DNA of 64,000 nt from assembly GCF_901482695.1 (NCBI RefSeq), contig NZ_LR590484.1:5890001-5954000 (forward strand), given 5' to 3'. Below the pieces are notes generated by a model, which saw only the letters and a program-made list of their open reading frames with translations, searched no databases and was not told the origin of the DNA. The position numbers were made by a program, and so were the translations under genes. The stretch is from Sphingobacterium thalpophilum (GTDB lineage: Bacteria > Bacteroidota > Bacteroidia > Sphingobacteriales > Sphingobacteriaceae). Below are positions 19,079-28,114 of the stretch, piece after piece. The stretch's first letter is position 1, and each line of letters starts with the position of its first letter.

Positions 19079-20104
19079 ATGAAAAAGATCAATCTACTAT
19101 ACGCGATGACTTTGGTAAGTCTGGCGTCCTGCAAAAATAACGACTGGGAGTTCCCGGACTTTGAATTTCAATCTGTATACTTCGCTTATCAGACTCCTGT
19201 CAGGACAGTCACTCTGGGGGAAGATATCTTTGACAACAGCCTGGACAATCAACATAAAGTCAAAGTCATGGCAACGACAGCTGGCGTATATGCCAACGAA
19301 AAGAACATACGGATAGACTTTGTTGTTGACAACAGCCTCACAAGCGGCCTTAGCTACAAAAACGGAGCAGCGATCACGGCTTTGCCCAGCCACTATTATG
19401 AACTTAGCAGCAATCAGATCAACATTCCAAAAGGCAGCTTAACGGGTGGCGTGGAGGTTCAGCTGACCGATGCATTTTTTGATGACCCGAAATCTATCGA
19501 GACTTATTACGTTTTGCCGTTAAGGATGACAAAGGTCGTCAATGCAGATTCCATCCTTTCCGGTAGAACTTCCTGGCCGAATCCCAATAGAGCAATTGCA
19601 TCCGACTGGGATGTCACACCGAAGGATTTTATTTTTTATGCTCTCAAATATATCAATCCGTGGCATGGCAATTACCTGCGCCGCGGTACGGATCAGATCG
19701 CTGGCAAAGAAGGATATGGAAGCTTGACAAAAAACGTTGTCAGGCGTCAAGCCTATGTGGAAAAAGATGAAGTAAAAAATCTCAGTACAGCAGCGCTCAA
19801 AAAATCGATTCTCCCATTGACTTTTAAGGGTACAGATCAGGTAGACCTCAACGTCAACCTGATGTTGATCTTTGACGATGACAACAACTGTAGTATCAGC
19901 TCGGCAAGCTCGGGGATTACCGCCAGCGGCAGTGGCAGATTTGTTAAGCGGGGAGAAAAGAACAGTTGGGGGAATGCCGACCGTGATGCCTTATACTTAT
20001 CTTATTCCATTAATATGCCCCAGATGACCGTCACCAGCAGGGATACCTTGGTCATGCGCGACAGAGGAGTAAAAATGGAAACGTTTACACCAATCAAAAA
20101 GTAG
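19079..20104 (+). CDS. Surface lipoprotein, DUF1735/DUF5627-like
   Basis: The 341-residue protein has a lipoprotein signal ('LVSLASCKNND'). An N-terminal DUF1735-like beta-sandwich (about 25-150) is followed by a second domain starting 'DWDVTPKDFIFYALKY' and 'NPWHGNYLRRG', which I associate with DUF5627. Such proteins sit beside SusD in xylan and related loci and act as surface glycan-binding proteins. The ATG at 19079 is preferred over the TTG two codons earlier because it starts the signal peptide cleanly. It is 16 bases after susD and 22 bases before the GH10 start, in one operon. Confidence 0.75.
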   Translation: MKKINLLYAMTLVSLASCKNNDWEFPDFEFQSVYFAYQTPVRTVTLGEDIFDNSLDNQHKVKVMATTAGVYANEKNIRIDFVVDNSLTSGLSYKNGAAITALPSHYYELSSNQINIPKGSLTGGVEVQLTDAFFDDPKSIETYYVLPLRMTKVVNADSILSGRTSWPNPNRAIASDWDVTPKDFIFYALKYINPWHGNYLRRGTDQIAGKEGYGSLTKNVVRRQAYVEKDEVKNLSTAALKKSILPLTFKGTDQVDLNVNLMLIFDDDNNCSISSASSGITASGSGRFVKRGEKNSWGNADRDALYLSYSINMPQMTVTSRDTLVMRDRGVKMETFTPIKK

Positions 20105-20126
20105 TATGTATCCAAAAAGAACAACG

Positions 20127-21812
20127 ATGAAACCATTGAATAAAACGATTGCCATCCTGCTTTCATTCGGCAGCGTCTGGAGTTCCTGTTCCAAGTACAA
20201 GCCCCTGGAATATATGGTGGAGAAACCTGCACAAGTGCTGGCGCAGGAGGATATCGATTCCTATCATCCACTGAAAAGCTATTTGAACCGACAGGCAAAT
20301 CCAGCGTTTAAGCTCGGGGTGGCACTCAATATGAATGACTATTTTAACAAAGGGGTAATGTACAGACTCGCCAACCGTAATTTTGACGAAATGGTGATGG
20401 GTTATGAAATGAAACATAGTGCTATTGTGACGGCAGATGGAACGCTTAACCTGGCACGTGTCGAACAATTGATTACCGCCGCAAAGGAAAACAATATGGC
20501 AATTTATGGCCACACCTTATGCTGGCATTCAGGACAAAATGCTGCCTACCTGAATAAGCTGATCGCACCCATTGTCATTCCCGGCCCCGGAGGGCCTGCC
20601 CTTGCCGGACATGCACTAAAGATGAGCAACCCTTCGGTAGTGAATGCATGGGAAGCACAGACCGCATATGATATTAAACCAACCGAAGTCGGTAGTGAAT
20701 ATATACTTAAGATCATGGCCCGTGGCAGTAAGGCAGGAAATATCGGGATAGACCTTCAGACCTCCAGTAATTATACAGGGAATAACATGGGCACACTCGC
20801 CTTGACAACCCATTACCAAGCCTATGAGCTCAAAGTAACAGCCACCGCAGAACGCAATCGATTCATTATCAACTTTGGGCAATATGATGGCACTATTTTT
20901 ATCGATAAAGTGATCTTGACAAAATCCGGAAGTTCAGTTAATCTTATTTCCAACGGTGACTTTGAAACCAATGCAGATGGATGGACCGGATGGGGCAACA
21001 ATTCTACCAGAGGTCTATCCGCAGACGGTGAGGGATATGGTAGCCCCGGAGACCGTATCATCGAAAAAACACCCGCCGAGAAAGAAGCTATTTTACTCGA
21101 GGCCCTCGACACATTTATTGCAGGCATGTTAGACAAAACCAAAGGGTACGTTAAAGCTTGGGATGTAGTCAATGAACCTATGTCTGACTGGCCCGATCAA
21201 TATGCCTTAAAAACGGGTATCGGAAAAACAGAGTTAGCAGCCGATGAATTTTACTGGCAGGATTACCTGGGGAAGGATTATGCGGTTAAAGCCTTTCAGC
21301 TGGCCCGTAAATATGGAAATCCCGATGATCTCTTATTTATCAACGATTACGGACTCGAAGGTAGTGGAGACAAGTGTAAAGGCCTGATCGCCTATGTTAA
21401 CTATATTGAAAGTAAAGGCGCCAAAGTCGATGGGATTGGCACCCAGATGCACATCGATATCCACACCAGCAAGGATAATATTATCCATATGTTTAATCTA
21501 TTGGCTGCCACCGGCAAACTGATCAAGGTTTCGGAACTGGATATTGGCCTCGGCAACGGCATCAAGACCGCCAATGCCACGGCCGAAATGTATCAGAAAC
21601 AAGCTGAGCTGTATAAGTTTGTCGCTGAAAAATACTTGGAGCTCATTCCAAAAAAACAACAATACGGAATCACCATTTGGAGTCCGCTGGACAGCCCTGA
21701 TCAGGACAATTCGTTCTGGCGGCGCGGTGAACCAATTGGCCTATGGACCGAAGCATTTGTCCGCAAGCCTGCTTATCAAGGAATGGCCGAAGCATTGATG
21801 AACAAAAAATAA
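20127..21812 (+). CDS. GH10 endo-1,4-beta-xylanase with inserted carbohydrate-binding domain
   Basis: The 561-residue lipoprotein (lipobox 'SVWSSC') is a xylanase whose GH10 barrel is split by an insertion. The barrel starts near residue 55 and carries 'YGHTLCWHS' before the insert. Residues about 140-300 form a CBM4/CBM22-like jelly roll ('VNLISNGDFETNADGWTGW'). The barrel then resumes with acid/base Glu in 'WDVVNEP' near residue 350 and nucleophile Glu in 'VSELDIG' near 470. Such insertions are known in Bacteroides and Prevotella outer-membrane GH10 xylanases that cut polymeric xylan at the surface. The start at 20127 fits the signal peptide better than the ATG at 20106. It is in the operon with the SusD and DUF5627-like genes. 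Confidence 0.92.
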   Translation: MKPLNKTIAILLSFGSVWSSCSKYKPLEYMVEKPAQVLAQEDIDSYHPLKSYLNRQANPAFKLGVALNMNDYFNKGVMYRLANRNFDEMVMGYEMKHSAIVTADGTLNLARVEQLITAAKENNMAIYGHTLCWHSGQNAAYLNKLIAPIVIPGPGGPALAGHALKMSNPSVVNAWEAQTAYDIKPTEVGSEYILKIMARGSKAGNIGIDLQTSSNYTGNNMGTLALTTHYQAYELKVTATAERNRFIINFGQYDGTIFIDKVILTKSGSSVNLISNGDFETNADGWTGWGNNSTRGLSADGEGYGSPGDRIIEKTPAEKEAILLEALDTFIAGMLDKTKGYVKAWDVVNEPMSDWPDQYALKTGIGKTELAADEFYWQDYLGKDYAVKAFQLARKYGNPDDLLFINDYGLEGSGDKCKGLIAYVNYIESKGAKVDGIGTQMHIDIHTSKDNIIHMFNLLAATGKLIKVSELDIGLGNGIKTANATAEMYQKQAELYKFVAEKYLELIPKKQQYGITIWSPLDSPDQDNSFWRRGEPIGLWTEAFVRKPAYQGMAEALMNKK

Positions 21813-21839
21813 TCCATTCACTAAATTAAATGATAAATT

Positions 21840-23570
21840 ATGAGAACAAACAAAACAACCTTACTACTGGTGTTCTTGCTCAGTTTGATCTTGGGTTGCT
21901 CGAGACTGGACGAGAAGATATTACCCGAAGAGTCCAGCAAAAGCCTTAAAGCGAATGTATCTGCCCAGGCAGTGACTACCTGGCCCCGACCTACACCGAC
22001 GCTGCATGTGGGCGGCAAGCACCTCAAAGACCCCTGCGGCAACAATGTTGTCCTGCACGGTGTTGCCATTACCCCCAGTCCTTGGTTCAATGGCTGTCAA
22101 TATGGAGCCAATTCGGGCTATTGTACCTGGGATAATTACAATGTACAGGGTGCACTCAATTACAACAAAGCAGTGATGGACAAGCTTAGCAGTGCCGCTG
22201 ACGGCTGGTACCTGAACTATATCCGTCTCCATATCGACCCCTACTGGACCAATGATCCCGGGGCCCCGATTCCCGAAAACGACATATCACGATTCAATTA
22301 CAACCGTCTGGTTACCTATACCGACCAGGTCATTGTTCCGTTGATCAATCACGCCCGCAGCCGGGGTATGTACGTTATCCTAAGGCCTCCCGGTGTATGT
22401 CCACACCGCATCGCCGTCAATGATGCTTACCACAGCTATCTTAAGACCGTATGGACATTTTTATCACAACATCCCGGGCTGAAAAATGCCGACAATGTGA
22501 TGTTCGAACTGGCTAACGAACCGGTAGAAATACTGGGTACCAATGGTGTCTGGGGCACGACGGGCAACGAGCATTTTGCGGCACTCAAAAATTTCTTTCA
22601 GCCGTTGGTCAATATCATCCGTAACAATGGTGCAAATAACGTCTGCTGGGTTCCGGGTACCGGATGGCAGTCACATTACCAAGGCTATGTCAACCATCCG
22701 ATCACGGGCGGCAATATCGGCTACGCGGTCCATATCTATCCCGGCTACTGGGGTGGGGTCAACAACTATCAGTCCTTCCAGAATGCCTGGAATACCAATG
22801 TCAAACCGATTGCCGATATTGCGCCTATAGCCATTACCGAGACCGACTGGGCTCCACAGGGGTACGGCACCTTCGGTATCGGCAACACAGGTACGGCTGG
22901 AGGCAATGGTTTTGGGGCCAACCTCAAATATATCGTAGATCAATCCGGCAATGTGAGCTGGAATGTACTCGCACCGGACAATCTGATCCATAAAGGCGAC
23001 CCGAATGCAGGTACGGCTTACAACAACGACTGGGAGGCCTGTGCGGCACCCGTCAAACAGTGGTTTCAGCAATACGCCACGTCCAATTATCCCGTTTCCA
23101 ACTGCACCGTCACGGGACTGGTCAACAATGGCATTTATGAGATCGAGTTTCAGACTGACGCCAGCAAAGTCCTGGATTTAAAATTCGGTGAAGACGCCAA
23201 TGGCGCCGTCCTCAGGCCATGGACCAGAAACGGCGCTACAGCACAGCAGTGGGTCGCCATCAATGCGGGCAATGGCTACTGGCGTTTTGTGTCCAAAGCC
23301 AGCAGCTCCGGCCGTTGCATCGATCTGGAAAGCGGCAGCAATACTTTGGGTACCGCAATCCGTCTTTGGCAGAATTATAGCAACGATGCTCAGGCCTGGC
23401 AGGTGATACCAGTAGCCAATGGCTACTATAAAATCCTGTCCAAGGTCGATGCTACCCGTGGCTGGGATGTGCCCAACTGTGTGATGGACGGCAATTCGGC
23501 CCTGCATCTCTGGGATTATTATGGTACATCCTGTCAGTTGTTCAAATTCAAATTTTTAGCGATGAACTAA
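21840..23570 (+). CDS. GH5 glycoside hydrolase with C-terminal ricin-type lectin domain
   Basis: The 576-residue lipoprotein (lipobox 'LILGC') has a GH5 barrel (about 55-415) with acid/base Glu in 'FELANEP' near residue 226 and nucleophile Glu in 'ITETDWAP' near 333. A ricin-B beta-trefoil (about 425-576) follows, with repeated Q-W type motifs such as 'AQQWVAI' and 'AQAWQVI'. GH5 covers cellulases, mannanases and xylanases, and the subfamily cannot be fixed by eye. The position between a GH10 xylanase and a CE6-like esterase points to xylan or an associated glucan. The trefoil should bind sugar. It follows the GH10 gene by 27 bases. Confidence 0.88.
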   Translation: MRTNKTTLLLVFLLSLILGCSRLDEKILPEESSKSLKANVSAQAVTTWPRPTPTLHVGGKHLKDPCGNNVVLHGVAITPSPWFNGCQYGANSGYCTWDNYNVQGALNYNKAVMDKLSSAADGWYLNYIRLHIDPYWTNDPGAPIPENDISRFNYNRLVTYTDQVIVPLINHARSRGMYVILRPPGVCPHRIAVNDAYHSYLKTVWTFLSQHPGLKNADNVMFELANEPVEILGTNGVWGTTGNEHFAALKNFFQPLVNIIRNNGANNVCWVPGTGWQSHYQGYVNHPITGGNIGYAVHIYPGYWGGVNNYQSFQNAWNTNVKPIADIAPIAITETDWAPQGYGTFGIGNTGTAGGNGFGANLKYIVDQSGNVSWNVLAPDNLIHKGDPNAGTAYNNDWEACAAPVKQWFQQYATSNYPVSNCTVTGLVNNGIYEIEFQTDASKVLDLKFGEDANGAVLRPWTRNGATAQQWVAINAGNGYWRFVSKASSSGRCIDLESGSNTLGTAIRLWQNYSNDAQAWQVIPVANGYYKILSKVDATRGWDVPNCVMDGNSALHLWDYYGTSCQLFKFKFLAMN

Positions 23571-23634
23571 GGCTGTATGCTACATGCAGCAGACAAAATG
23601 ATATTTAACTTTTTCCCCAATTCCCTTACATTTT

Positions 23635-23663
23635 TTTCGCGGTAGGTCCCACCTATCGCGAAA
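23635..23663. promoter_or_regulatory. 13-bp hairpin in the leader of the esterase gene
   Basis: TTTCGCGGTAGGT and ACCTATCGCGAAA flank a CCC loop, with twelve Watson-Crick pairs and one G-T pair. No T-run follows on either strand in the sense a terminator needs. It ends 13 bases before the ATG at 23677, so in an mRNA it would lie in the leader of the esterase gene. An operator or an attenuating or stabilising RNA hairpin are the options. Confidence 0.5.
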
Positions 23664-23676
23664 TACTTTGTATATT

Positions 23677-24525
23677 ATGACTATGCAATATAAACATCTG
23701 ATACGACTTCTGATCTTTGCCGTGATGGTTAACCTGTCGGCGGCAGCTGCAACGGCGCAAAATAAAGATTTTCATATTTACCTATGCTTTGGTCAGTCCA
23801 ACATGGAAGGCCATGGCCGTTTTGAGCCACAAGATACCTCGGCCGTCGAACGCTTCTATGCCTTACAGGCTGTGGATTGTCCAGAGTCGGGTCGCCGTGC
23901 TGGTGAATGGTACCCAGCTCAGCCTCCGATCACCCGGTGCCAAACGGGCCTTACGCCGGCAGACTACTTTGGGAGGACGCTGGTCGAAAACCTGCCTGCC
24001 GATATCGAAGTCGGCATACTCAATATCGCGGTTGGAGGCTGCCATATCCAGTTGTTTGATCAGGATAGCACCCAACGTTATGTGCAGCGGGCTCCCGACT
24101 GGATGAAATCCATGCTCGCCGCTTATGATAACGATCCCTACAAAAAGCTGGTAGAATTGGCTCGGATTGCGCAGCAGAAAGGCGTGATCAAAGGGATTTT
24201 GCTCCATCAGGGCGAATCCAATACCGGAGATCTCGACTGGCCACGGAAGGTAAAAAAAGTATACCAGCAGCTATTGAAGGACCTCAATTTAAGAGCGGAG
24301 AACGTTCCCCTCCTAGCTGGAGAACTTCTCTCTGCTGAAGAAGGCGGCAAATGTGCTAGTATGAACAGCATAATCCGAACATTGCCCAGTACCTTACCCA
24401 CAGCGCATATCGTCTCCTCATCCGGATGCGGTGGCATTGGTGATGGATTGCACTTCAGTCCTGCAGGATACCGGCAGCTCGGGAAAAACTATGCCGGGCA
24501 GATGCTGAAAATCCTGAAGAAATAA
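23677..24525 (+). CDS. CE6-like acetylxylan esterase (SGNH hydrolase, DUF303)
   Basis: The 282-residue secreted enzyme has a signal peptide ending 'ATAQ'. Block I is 'CFGQSNMEGHG' with the nucleophile Ser, a middle block is 'LLHQGESNTGD', and the catalytic Asp-His block is 'GDGLHFSPAGY'. This is the SASA/DUF303 pattern of sialate-type and CE6 acetylxylan esterases. In this operon the natural substrate is acetylated xylan, where removing acetyl groups opens the chain to the GH10 enzymes. An upstream TTG at 23668 is unlikely; ATG at 23677 or 23683 fits the signal peptide. Confidence 0.85.
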   Translation: MTMQYKHLIRLLIFAVMVNLSAAAATAQNKDFHIYLCFGQSNMEGHGRFEPQDTSAVERFYALQAVDCPESGRRAGEWYPAQPPITRCQTGLTPADYFGRTLVENLPADIEVGILNIAVGGCHIQLFDQDSTQRYVQRAPDWMKSMLAAYDNDPYKKLVELARIAQQKGVIKGILLHQGESNTGDLDWPRKVKKVYQQLLKDLNLRAENVPLLAGELLSAEEGGKCASMNSIIRTLPSTLPTAHIVSSSGCGGIGDGLHFSPAGYRQLGKNYAGQMLKILKK

Positions 24526-24595
24526 TACCCTCATGAAACTGGCGCTCAAGATGAATAGGATCCGAAAAGTATGAGCAACGGAAGAGAGAACAACG

Positions 24596-24626
24596 ATGGG
24601 GTGCCCGATCACGAAGGACACCCCAT
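24596..24626. terminator. Hairpin between convergent genes
   Basis: ATGGGGTG-c-CC pairs with GG-a-CACCCCAT around a nine-base loop (ten pairs, one mismatch). It lies 70 bases after the esterase stop and 68 before the end of the TlpA gene. No T-run follows, so it is a possible factor-assisted terminator for either side. Confidence 0.45.
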
Positions 24627-24693
24627 TAACAAATAACGAATCATTAGCGCATTTTCACCCTACACTACCGATCGTTGTCCTGTATTGTTTACA

Positions 24694-25836
24694 TCAGTTA
24701 CCAAAGATCCGCGCGAGCTCCTGATGCAGAGTCTCACCTCTTAAGTTTAAAGCCACAATATTCCCTTGCGGATCTACAAGATAATTTTGCGGCACCGCAC
24801 GTACGCCATACAGTACGGCAGCCTCATTGCTCCAGCCTTTAAGGTCGGCGACATGTATCCAGGGCAGACCATCGTCTTTGATGGCCTTTAACCAAGCGCT
24901 CCTACCCTTGGTATCATCCAGCGATACGGCCAGGACTTCCAGCCCCTTGCTTTTATATTTGTTGTACGCTTTCAGCAGATTCGGATTTTCGGCACGGCAG
25001 GGGCTACACCAGCTCGCCCAAAAATCGATCAGCACATATTGTCCCTTAAAATCTGACACCTTAACCATTTTCCCCCGGATATCAGGCTGAGAAAAATCAG
25101 GCGCCTTATTGCCAATTTTTACACTTTTCTCAGCAAGAAAGCGTGCCTCCAACTGACGGGCAGTGCTCAGTTGACGAACCTCTTTGGACAATTTCCGAAA
25201 CACAGGCTCGATCTCGCTGAGCTTACGCTTGTTGGCTGCATCGATCAAGGCATCTACCGCAAAGATCGAATTCGGATTGTTTTTTGCAAAAGCCAGCTCT
25301 TTGACACGGCGATCCTCAAATTTTGCTTCAAATTTTTCATGGATCGCTTTGTATTGCGCCTCCGCATCCGGAGCATCTTTGTCTACCGCAGCAAAAGCTT
25401 TGTTACCCGCATCGATGATATCCATAAAGCCGCCCCCAATTTCATTCAGATAAGCAACATAAGCATTGTGCAATGGCGATCCTTTTATGGAAGCCGTTCT
25501 CAGCGAATCCCTGATTCCAATGGTATAATGCTCATTGCCCAGATAGAAATAGAGACGATCACCGATATTCTGGGCAAGCATCTTGCCTTTTCCATCCGGA
25601 TCAAAGACCATACGTGAATAGGTTGGTTCTTCCACTGCCCCTGTAAAGCTAAATTTGCCATCGGCAATAGCAACAGAGTCAGATGCCGGAAAACCGTCTT
25701 TTGTATAATCCAGATATACCTTTTTTCCATTGAAGGCTTTCGGTGCAGTACCGCTGATCTGAAAACCACTTTCCTGCCCAAAGGATACAGCTGGCAGCAA
25801 AGCCAGCACGCATGCCATTATTTTTAAATTGTTCAT
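24694..25836 (-). CDS. TlpA-type thiol-disulfide oxidoreductase with N-terminal DUF4369-like domain
   Basis: The 380-residue exported protein has a signal peptide ending 'VSFGQ'. A DUF4369-like beta domain covers about 25-115 and a helical linker about 120-235. A thioredoxin domain covers about 243-380, with redox motif Cys277-Ser-Pro-Cys280 in 'FWASWCSPCR' and a cis-Pro in 'RAVPQNYL'. It should act in the periplasm on disulfides of exported or surface proteins. It is the last gene of the minus-strand sigma/FecR/SusCD cluster, 35 bases after the PKD-like gene. Such TlpA proteins often end clusters of this type; their substrate there is unknown. Confidence 0.9.
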   Translation of the reverse strand: MNNLKIMACVLALLPAVSFGQESGFQISGTAPKAFNGKKVYLDYTKDGFPASDSVAIADGKFSFTGAVEEPTYSRMVFDPDGKGKMLAQNIGDRLYFYLGNEHYTIGIRDSLRTASIKGSPLHNAYVAYLNEIGGGFMDIIDAGNKAFAAVDKDAPDAEAQYKAIHEKFEAKFEDRRVKELAFAKNNPNSIFAVDALIDAANKRKLSEIEPVFRKLSKEVRQLSTARQLEARFLAEKSVKIGNKAPDFSQPDIRGKMVKVSDFKGQYVLIDFWASWCSPCRAENPNLLKAYNKYKSKGLEVLAVSLDDTKGRSAWLKAIKDDGLPWIHVADLKGWSNEAAVLYGVRAVPQNYLVDPQGNIVALNLRGETLHQELARIFGN

Positions 25837-25871
25837 GTCCTTTAATTATTTAATTTGATTTCTGTCTTGGT

Positions 25872-27296
25872 TTATTTCCGCCAGGTCATATCCACAGGAT
25901 TACCCGGGATACCGTCAATTTTTTTGATGAGCTCCCCATTTTTGCCCACCTGGATCGCCAGGTAATAAAGGGAGCCGGCCGTCCCTGCAATCAGCGTATT
26001 TTGATCATCCTCCAGCTTTAAGAGACTGATATCGGATTGCATCTCCGTTTTCAGCAGGTCGACCTGCTGATTCAGAGGGTTATAACGAAATATTTGGTTT
26101 CTATGGGCCACATAGATATAGCCATTCCGGGCCGCCAGCATCCTGGTCTCCTCCTTGATCCATTCCGGATGTATAAACGGCCTTTTGTGCCCTGCCGTAA
26201 TCAAAAACGGACCATTAAAGTTTGCGTTGAACTTCAGCTCATAAATTTTTCCCGCTGTATCCCTGACATAGGCGTAGGTATCCGTATTGTTGATCTGCAG
26301 CATTTTGACGAGCTCCATTCCCACATCGAGCGGGTCAAAAACCTCCGTATGTGCTGCACTGTATTGCGTACCAAAATACATGGGGCTACCATCGATATTG
26401 ATGCGGACAAATTGCTTTTTATTTTTCTCGAATGCAATCACACTAAAGTTGTCGTCCACCGCTGTCAGCACAAATTCGGGCGACAGCTCATAGTCGCCGT
26501 CCGCATAGGTTCCAAACATCCCATACGTGTTGGATTGATCCCATGTGGTGGTCGTACCGCCATAAAATTTACCATTGATCACGCCCATAAGGACACCTTG
26601 GGGATGAGCCTGCAGACTACCCACCTGGATCGTGCTTGGTGCCAGGAAGAAATTGTCATGCAAGGTGCCGGGTTTAAGCGTCTCTTTGACCAGATCGTTG
26701 ACATCGATCCGTCCACCCGCCTGCCTTGAAATGATCCAGTATCCTAAAGGCGTATTGCTTGTATACTGATTTTTTAAGTAATGGATATGTAAAGGTTCTG
26801 CGGGCAATTGTTCACCGTTGATAGCCTCATAAATATTCGGCTGTACGGTATTGTCGGGTTTGATAAATGAGAGCATACTGACCCCGTTCTGGACCGAAAG
26901 CACCAACGATCCCTGTGAAAATGCGGTCTTTCCCTGTATTTTGAAATTATAGAAATACTTCATCCCGTTGGCGGTATTCGTCAAAGTAAGCCGGGCAGTA
27001 TACCGTTTGGCCTGCAGGCCAAATACGATTCGTAAGGCAGGACCGTCATAATGGTTGGCTTCGGGCACAACCGCCTCAGGCACATCGATACGCCAATGGC
27101 ATTGCAGGCTAGCTGGATCGATGCCCGTGATTCTGGGGGCAATGATCAGGCTGTCACCTACGGATGCCTCATATAAGGTATCCAAACCGGCCACTACCGG
27201 CGCAGCGGGTATATCGATCACATAATTGCCCTTGTCCTCATAACAGCCAGCCAACACAGCCAGCCATACACAAAAAATAGCATATATTCCCTTCAT
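25872..27296 (-). CDS. PKD-like family surface lipoprotein
   Basis: The 474-residue lipoprotein (lipobox 'VLAGCYED') begins with Ig/PKD-like repeats (about 25-125). About 340 residues of beta-rich sequence follow, with propeller-like repeats such as 'NGYIYVAHRNQIFRY'. Proteins of this kind regularly accompany a SusC/SusD pair and a DUF4843 lipoprotein, where they probably act as extra surface binding subunits. Its ATG directly abuts the TAG of the DUF4843 gene (TAGATG), so translation is likely coupled. The ligand is unknown. Confidence 0.8.
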   Translation of the reverse strand: MKGIYAIFCVWLAVLAGCYEDKGNYVIDIPAAPVVAGLDTLYEASVGDSLIIAPRITGIDPASLQCHWRIDVPEAVVPEANHYDGPALRIVFGLQAKRYTARLTLTNTANGMKYFYNFKIQGKTAFSQGSLVLSVQNGVSMLSFIKPDNTVQPNIYEAINGEQLPAEPLHIHYLKNQYTSNTPLGYWIISRQAGGRIDVNDLVKETLKPGTLHDNFFLAPSTIQVGSLQAHPQGVLMGVINGKFYGGTTTTWDQSNTYGMFGTYADGDYELSPEFVLTAVDDNFSVIAFEKNKKQFVRINIDGSPMYFGTQYSAAHTEVFDPLDVGMELVKMLQINNTDTYAYVRDTAGKIYELKFNANFNGPFLITAGHKRPFIHPEWIKEETRMLAARNGYIYVAHRNQIFRYNPLNQQVDLLKTEMQSDISLLKLEDDQNTLIAGTAGSLYYLAIQVGKNGELIKKIDGIPGNPVDMTWRK

Positions 27297-28103
27297 CTAG
27301 CGTACCTCCTTTCCATTTTCATCAATAAAGTAGTACTTGCCTGACGCAGTATTTTTCCGCAATAAGATCGTCCGGTTGGGATTGTCCACATGGTAAAACA
27401 GGTATGTCTGTCCGTTGTCGCTGCTGCGCAGTACATAATTTTTCTCTGGATGGTCTTTTACCCATTTAAACGGATCGTTGAGCATCATCAGCAGTAGGTT
27501 GGCAAAATACAGGTTTTTTGGCGCATCAAGTCCCACCATGGAAAGCGAACGCTGTTCCGTGACAATCAAAAACAGCTGATGCTTCACCCTGGAATAATTG
27601 TCAAGCCACATGGTCCACCATGCCGGCTGTTCCAGTTGTGCCGAAATGATGATCCGCGCCCGTACCAGCTGTGGGTTTTCGACACCAAAATCATCGGAAG
27701 CGCGAAGCTTGACGATCAGCGATACCGACTGCTTTTCCAGCTCACTGATATTATGGACGATCAACGGCAGGAAGGCATGGCCGGCCTCTGCCTCAATGGG
27801 ATATTCCGGCTTCAGTTCATCATAATGTACATTGCTGCGTGCCGTCGAAGAATCTTTCTCGACAAACGCGCTATAGTGGCGTAGCAACTGCCCGCGGTAC
27901 CCCATGACTTTCACTGGGATCAAAATCGTGTCTACAGCCTTTGTCATATCATATGCAAAAGTGTACACCATACTATCGCGCTCAGCCCCAGTAAGGTCAA
28001 AATAAATATTTGCGTTCCTGTCATAGGTGGTCAAGCTTGCCTTTTTACAGGCGCACAGCAACAGCAGTGGCAGTATCAGGCCTATAAATGTATTCTTTTT
28101 CAT
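27297..28103 (-). CDS. DUF4843-domain lipoprotein
   Basis: The 268-residue lipoprotein (lipobox 'LLLLCACKK') starts with the Bacteroidota pattern 'YDRNANIYFDL', typical of DUF4843. A beta-sandwich containing 'ARSNVHYDEL' follows, with a helical C-terminal part. It lies 11 bases after the SusD gene and abuts the PKD-like gene. It is likely a surface accessory subunit of the same SusCD complex. Confidence 0.8.
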   Translation of the reverse strand: MKKNTFIGLILPLLLLCACKKASLTTYDRNANIYFDLTGAERDSMVYTFAYDMTKAVDTILIPVKVMGYRGQLLRHYSAFVEKDSSTARSNVHYDELKPEYPIEAEAGHAFLPLIVHNISELEKQSVSLIVKLRASDDFGVENPQLVRARIIISAQLEQPAWWTMWLDNYSRVKHQLFLIVTEQRSLSMVGLDAPKNLYFANLLLMMLNDPFKWVKDHPEKNYVLRSSDNGQTYLFYHVDNPNRTILLRKNTASGKYYFIDENGKEVR

Positions 28104-28114
28104 GTGGTCACTAT

